Part shown: one piece after another, positions 61,112-64,000 of the stretch | Layout: each line of letters begins with the position of its first letter | How positions within the stretch are numbered: the first letter of the stretch is position 1 | Source: an uncultured Oscillospiraceae bacterium | Lineage (GTDB): Bacteria; Bacillota; Clostridia; Oscillospirales; Oscillospiraceae | Direction: 5' to 3' | NCBI GenBank assembly: GCA_949494735.1 | Contig: CATABD010000001.1 | Location: 41,533-105,532, forward strand | Length of the DNA stretch: 64,000 nt | Notes under the pieces: model-generated | The model's database searches: none | Seen by the model: the letters and a program-made list of their open reading frames with translations, nothing else | Told to the model about the DNA's origin: nothing | Translations under genes and position numbers: made by a program

Positions 61112-61495
61112 ATGAAATATGAATGGCTGGACGAATATCTGCTGGAAAAGCCCGGCGTGGAGAAGGATTTCAAGCTGGAGTGGGGCTGGCACCGCTATAT
61201 GGTGCGGGGCAAGCTGTTCGCCGCCGTGTGCTCCCCAAAGGGGATGAAGGACGAGCGGTATAACGACCACGACCTGGTGAACCTCAAATGCGACCCCCGG
61301 CTGGCCGAGGCGTTCCGGGAGCAGTACCCGGAGATTCTCCCCGGCTTCTACTGCGACAAAAAGCTGTGGGTGGCCGCGCTGCTGGACGGGGAGCTGCCCG
61401 ACCTTGTGCTCAAGGATCTGTGCGACATGTCCTACCAGCTGGTGGTGTCCAAGCTGCCCAAGTATGTCCAAAAAGAGCTGGCCGGTGGCGGCTGA
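61112..61495 (+). CDS. MmcQ/YjbR-family protein
   Basis: 127 residues. A YjbR/CyaY-like fold with KDFKLEWGWHRYMVRGKLFA, VNLKCDPRLAEAFREQYPEI and a C-terminal DMSYQLVVSKLPKYVQKEL. The family is often called DNA-binding, without firm biochemical proof. AGGAGG before ATG 61112. Last gene of the small co-directional cluster before uvrA. Confidence 0.85.
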   Translation: MKYEWLDEYLLEKPGVEKDFKLEWGWHRYMVRGKLFAAVCSPKGMKDERYNDHDLVNLKCDPRLAEAFREQYPEILPGFYCDKKLWVAALLDGELPDLVLKDLCDMSYQLVVSKLPKYVQKELAGGG

Positions 61496-61545
61496 GCCTC
61501 GCGCAGTTTGTGGGATATTCCCGAATAATCCATCAAAAATGGGGC

Positions 61546-61574
61546 TTGACATTAAAAATTCGTTTCATTATCCT
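61546..61574 (+). promoter_or_regulatory. Candidate uvrA promoter
   Basis: TTGACA (61546-61551), 17-base spacer, TATCCT (61569-61574; TATATC two bases on is an alternative). Lies in an AT-rich stretch 40-70 bases before uvrA. No LexA box matching GAAC-N4-GTTC was seen, unlike uvrB. Confidence 0.55.
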
Positions 61575-61616
61575 TATATCCGGGCCCAAATTTAAAGAAA
61601 ACTGAGGAGAACACCC

Positions 61617-64000
61617 ATGCAGGACAAGATCGTCATCAAAGGCGCGCGAGAAAACAACCTGAAAAACATCGACGTGGAGATACCCCGGGACAAGCTGGTG
61701 GTGCTCACCGGCCTGTCCGGGTCGGGGAAGTCCTCCCTGGCCTTTGAGACGCTGTACGCCGAGGGCCAGCGGCGGTATGTGGAGTCCCTGTCCTCCTACG
61801 CCCGGATGTTTTTGGGCCAGATGGAGAAGCCCGACGTGGACTACATCGAGGGGCTGTCCCCCGCCATCTCCATCGACCAGAAGACCACCTCCAAAAACCC
61901 CCGGTCCACTGTGGGCACCGTCACCGAGATTTACGACTACCTGCGCCTGCTGTGGGCCCGGGTGGGCACCCCCCACTGCCCCAAGTGCGGCAAGGAGATC
62001 AAGCAGCAGACCATCGACCAGATCATCGACCAGGTGATGACCCTCCCCGAGGCCACCCGCATCCAGGTGCTCTCCCCCGTCATCCGGGGCAAAAAGGGTG
62101 AGCACGCCAAAATCTTTGAGGACGCCCGGAAGTCGGGCTACGTCCGGGTGCGGGCAGACGGCTCGCTCTACGACCTCACCGAGGAGATCAAGCTGGACAA
62201 GAACCGCAAGCATTCCATTGAGATCGTGGTGGACCGGCTGGTGATCCGGGAGGACGTGGCCCGGCGGCTCACCGACAGCGTGGAGACCGCCTCCAACCTG
62301 TCCGGCGGCATCGTTGTCATCAACGTCCTGGGGGAGGAGGAGCGGGACATCACCTTCTCCCAGAACTACGCCTGCGAGGACTGCGGCGTGTCCATTGAGG
62401 AGCTGTCCCCCCGGATGTTCTCCTTCAACAACCCCTTTGGGGCCTGCCCCGCCTGCACCGGCCTGGGTGCGCAGCTGAAGGTGGACCCTGACCGAATCCT
62501 GCCCAACCGCTCCCTGTCTATCCTGGAGGGGGCCATCACCGCCTCCGGCTGGAACCACATCAAGTCGGACGGCATCTCCCGGATGTACTTCGACGCCTTG
62601 GCGAAAAAATACAAGTTCAAGCTCACCGACCCGGTGGAAAAGCTGTCCGGCGAGGTGCTGGACATCATCCTCTACGGCACCCGCGGGGAAAAGCTCACCC
62701 TCAACTACGACCAGCCCCGGGGCAAGGGCACCCTGTACCAGCCCTTCGAGGGGATTATCAACAACCTGGAGCGCCGCTACCGGGAGACCCAGTCGGACGC
62801 CATGAAGCGGGAGATCGAGGAGTGCATGAGCGAGTGCCCCTGCCCCGAGTGCCAGGGCAAACGCCTTAAGCGTGAGGCCCTGGCGGTGACGGTAGGCGGC
62901 AGCTCCATCCACCAGTTCTGCGAGAAGCCGGTGGACGAGGCCCTGGCCTTTCTGGACACCATCACCCTCACCGACACCCAGGCCATGATCGCCGACCAGA
63001 TTTTGAAGGAAATCCGGGCGCGGCTGGGCTTTTTGAAGTCGGTGGGCCTGCAATACCTTACCCTCACCCGGCAGGCGGGCACCCTGTCCGGCGGCGAGAG
63101 CCAGCGCATCCGGCTGGCCACCCAGATCGGCTCCTCCCTCATGGGGGTGCTGTATATCCTGGACGAGCCGTCCATCGGCCTGCACCAGCGGGACAACGAT
63201 TTGCTGCTGGGCACCTTGAAGCACCTGCGGGACCTGGGCAATACCCTGATTGTTGTCGAGCACGACGAGGACACCATGCGGGCCGCCGACTACATTGTGG
63301 ATATCGGCCCCGGCGCGGGGGTCCACGGCGGGCAGGTGGTGGCCTGCGGCACCGCCGAGGAAGTCATGAATACCCCCGGCTCCGTCACCGGCGACTACCT
63401 GGCGGGGCGGAAGAAGGTCCCCGTCCCCACCCAGCGCCGGGCGGGCAACGGCCACCTGCTCACCGTGCGCGGCGCGGCGGAGAACAACCTGCGCCACATC
63501 GACGTGAGCTTCCCCTTGGGGACGTTTATCGCCGTCACCGGGGTGTCCGGCTCAGGCAAGTCGTCCCTGGTGAACGAAATCCTCTATAAGCGGCTGGGGG
63601 CGGAGCTCAACCGCACCAAGGCCCGGCCGGGGAAGCACGACGGCATGGAGGGCATTGAGCATCTGGATAAAGTAATCGCCATCGACCAGTCCCCCATCGG
63701 CCGCACCCCCCGCTCCAACCCCGCCACCTACACGGGGCTGTTCAACGACATCCGGGAGCTGTTCGCCTCCACCCAGGACGCCAAGGCCAGGGGCTACGGC
63801 CCCGGCCGGTTCTCCTTCAACGTCCGGGGCGGGCGGTGCGAGGCCTGCTCCGGCGACGGCCTGCTGAAAATCGAGATGCACTTCCTGCCCGACATCTACG
63901 TGCCCTGCGAGGTGTGCAAGGGCAAGCGCTACAACCGGGAGACGCTGGAGGTGCGCTACAAGGGCAAGAACATCCACGAGGTGCTGGAGATGACGGTGGA
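61617..64000 (+). CDS. uvrA: Excinuclease ABC subunit A (UvrA), 5' part
   Basis: About 794 residues to the window edge, of some 940 expected. The first ATPase has [20 protein letters not shown]; a zinc-finger (CPKCGKE, about residue 120) and the DNA-binding insertion follow, then signature [19 protein letters not shown] and [12 protein letters not shown]. The second P-loop is [17 protein letters not shown], followed by the second zinc module (CEACSGDG...CEVC). It scans DNA for damage and loads UvrB. Start ATG 61617 has GAGGAGA upstream. Continues beyond the window. Confidence 0.97.
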   Translation, partial: MQDKIVIKGARENNLKNIDVEIPRDKLVVLTGLSGSGKSSLAFETLYAEGQRRYVESLSSYARMFLGQMEKPDVDYIEGLSPAISIDQKTTSKNPRSTVGTVTEIYDYLRLLWARVGTPHCPKCGKEIKQQTIDQIIDQVMTLPEATRIQVLSPVIRGKKGEHAKIFEDARKSGYVRVRADGSLYDLTEEIKLDKNRKHSIEIVVDRLVIREDVARRLTDSVETASNLSGGIVVINVLGEEERDITFSQNYACEDCGVSIEELSPRMFSFNNPFGACPACTGLGAQLKVDPDRILPNRSLSILEGAITASGWNHIKSDGISRMYFDALAKKYKFKLTDPVEKLSGEVLDIILYGTRGEKLTLNYDQPRGKGTLYQPFEGIINNLERRYRETQSDAMKREIEECMSECPCPECQGKRLKREALAVTVGGSSIHQFCEKPVDEALAFLDTITLTDTQAMIADQILKEIRARLGFLKSVGLQYLTLTRQAGTLSGGESQRIRLATQIGSSLMGVLYILDEPSIGLHQRDNDLLLGTLKHLRDLGNTLIVVEHDEDTMRAADYIVDIGPGAGVHGGQVVACGTAEEVMNTPGSVTGDYLAGRKKVPVPTQRRAGNGHLLTVRGAAENNLRHIDVSFPLGTFIAVTGVSGSGKSSLVNEILYKRLGAELNRTKARPGKHDGMEGIEHLDKVIAIDQSPIGRTPRSNPATYTGLFNDIRELFASTQDAKARGYGPGRFSFNVRGGRCEACSGDGLLKIEMHFLPDIYVPCEVCKGKRYNRETLEVRYKGKNIHEVLEMTV

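Overview
The window looks like chromosome from a GC-rich, motile, anaerobic member of the Clostridia, most likely Oscillospiraceae. This is an inference from gene content (a Firmicutes-type flgB to flgE operon, YesM/YesN-type two-component genes, HgdC-type activases, BlaI/BlaR1), strong GGAGG ribosome binding sites, consensus sigma-A promoters and heavy GC bias at third codon positions. No 16S rRNA is present, so the genus cannot be fixed.

Layout. (1) 1-9543, minus: flagellar basal body, hook and export operon flgB-flgC-fliE-fliF-fliG-fliH-fliI-fliJ-fliK-flgD-TIGR02530-flgE; flgE is cut by the window edge. (2) 10221-24903: hexuronate catabolism. A minus operon (eda-VOC fusion, kdgK, uxaC, MFS transporter, uxaB, uxaA) diverges from a plus operon (TRAP transporter dctPQM, uxuB, a GntR/FCD regulator, a KdgF-like cupin). 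Three similar GTATAC-type palindromes lie in the eda spacer, beside the dctP -35 and upstream of the regulator gene, which suggests one local regulon. (3) 24994-34399, minus: mglBAC sugar ABC transporter plus a small membrane protein, then a YesN/YesM two-component pair and two sugar-binding proteins that probably sense the sugar.

(4) 34657-42707, minus: an Opp/Dpp-type ABC transporter with unusual architecture. One permease carries a predicted seven-repeat RCC1-like domain of about 320 residues outside the membrane, and one ATPase has about 175 extra helical residues between Walker A and the Q-loop. This is the strongest candidate for an undescribed system here. (5) 43342-47267: BlaI repressor and a giant BlaR1-like protease whose ectodomain is not a penicillin sensor. 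(6) 47631-48221: an orphan gene, followed by two divergent tRNA-Leu genes (CAG and GAG). (7) 49106-52066: an acyl-CoA dehydratase activase-like system split into three genes. (8) 52183-55525: membrane protein, cytidine deaminase, helical protein, cation/proton antiporter. (9) 55570-55895: a non-coding element with perfect 19-bp terminal inverted repeats and a second nested pair. (10) 56279-64000: uvrB with a LexA-like box in its promoter, a duplicated uvrB 3' end flanking a cluster of hairpins, several small housekeeping genes, and uvrA running off the edge.

How the genes work together: UxaC isomerises galacturonate and glucuronate, UxaB and UxuB reduce the products, UxaA dehydrates altronate, and KdgK plus Eda take 2-keto-3-deoxygluconate to pyruvate and glyceraldehyde-3-phosphate. 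Mannonate dehydratase (uxuA) is not in the window. No CRISPR array, prophage or transposase gene was seen.
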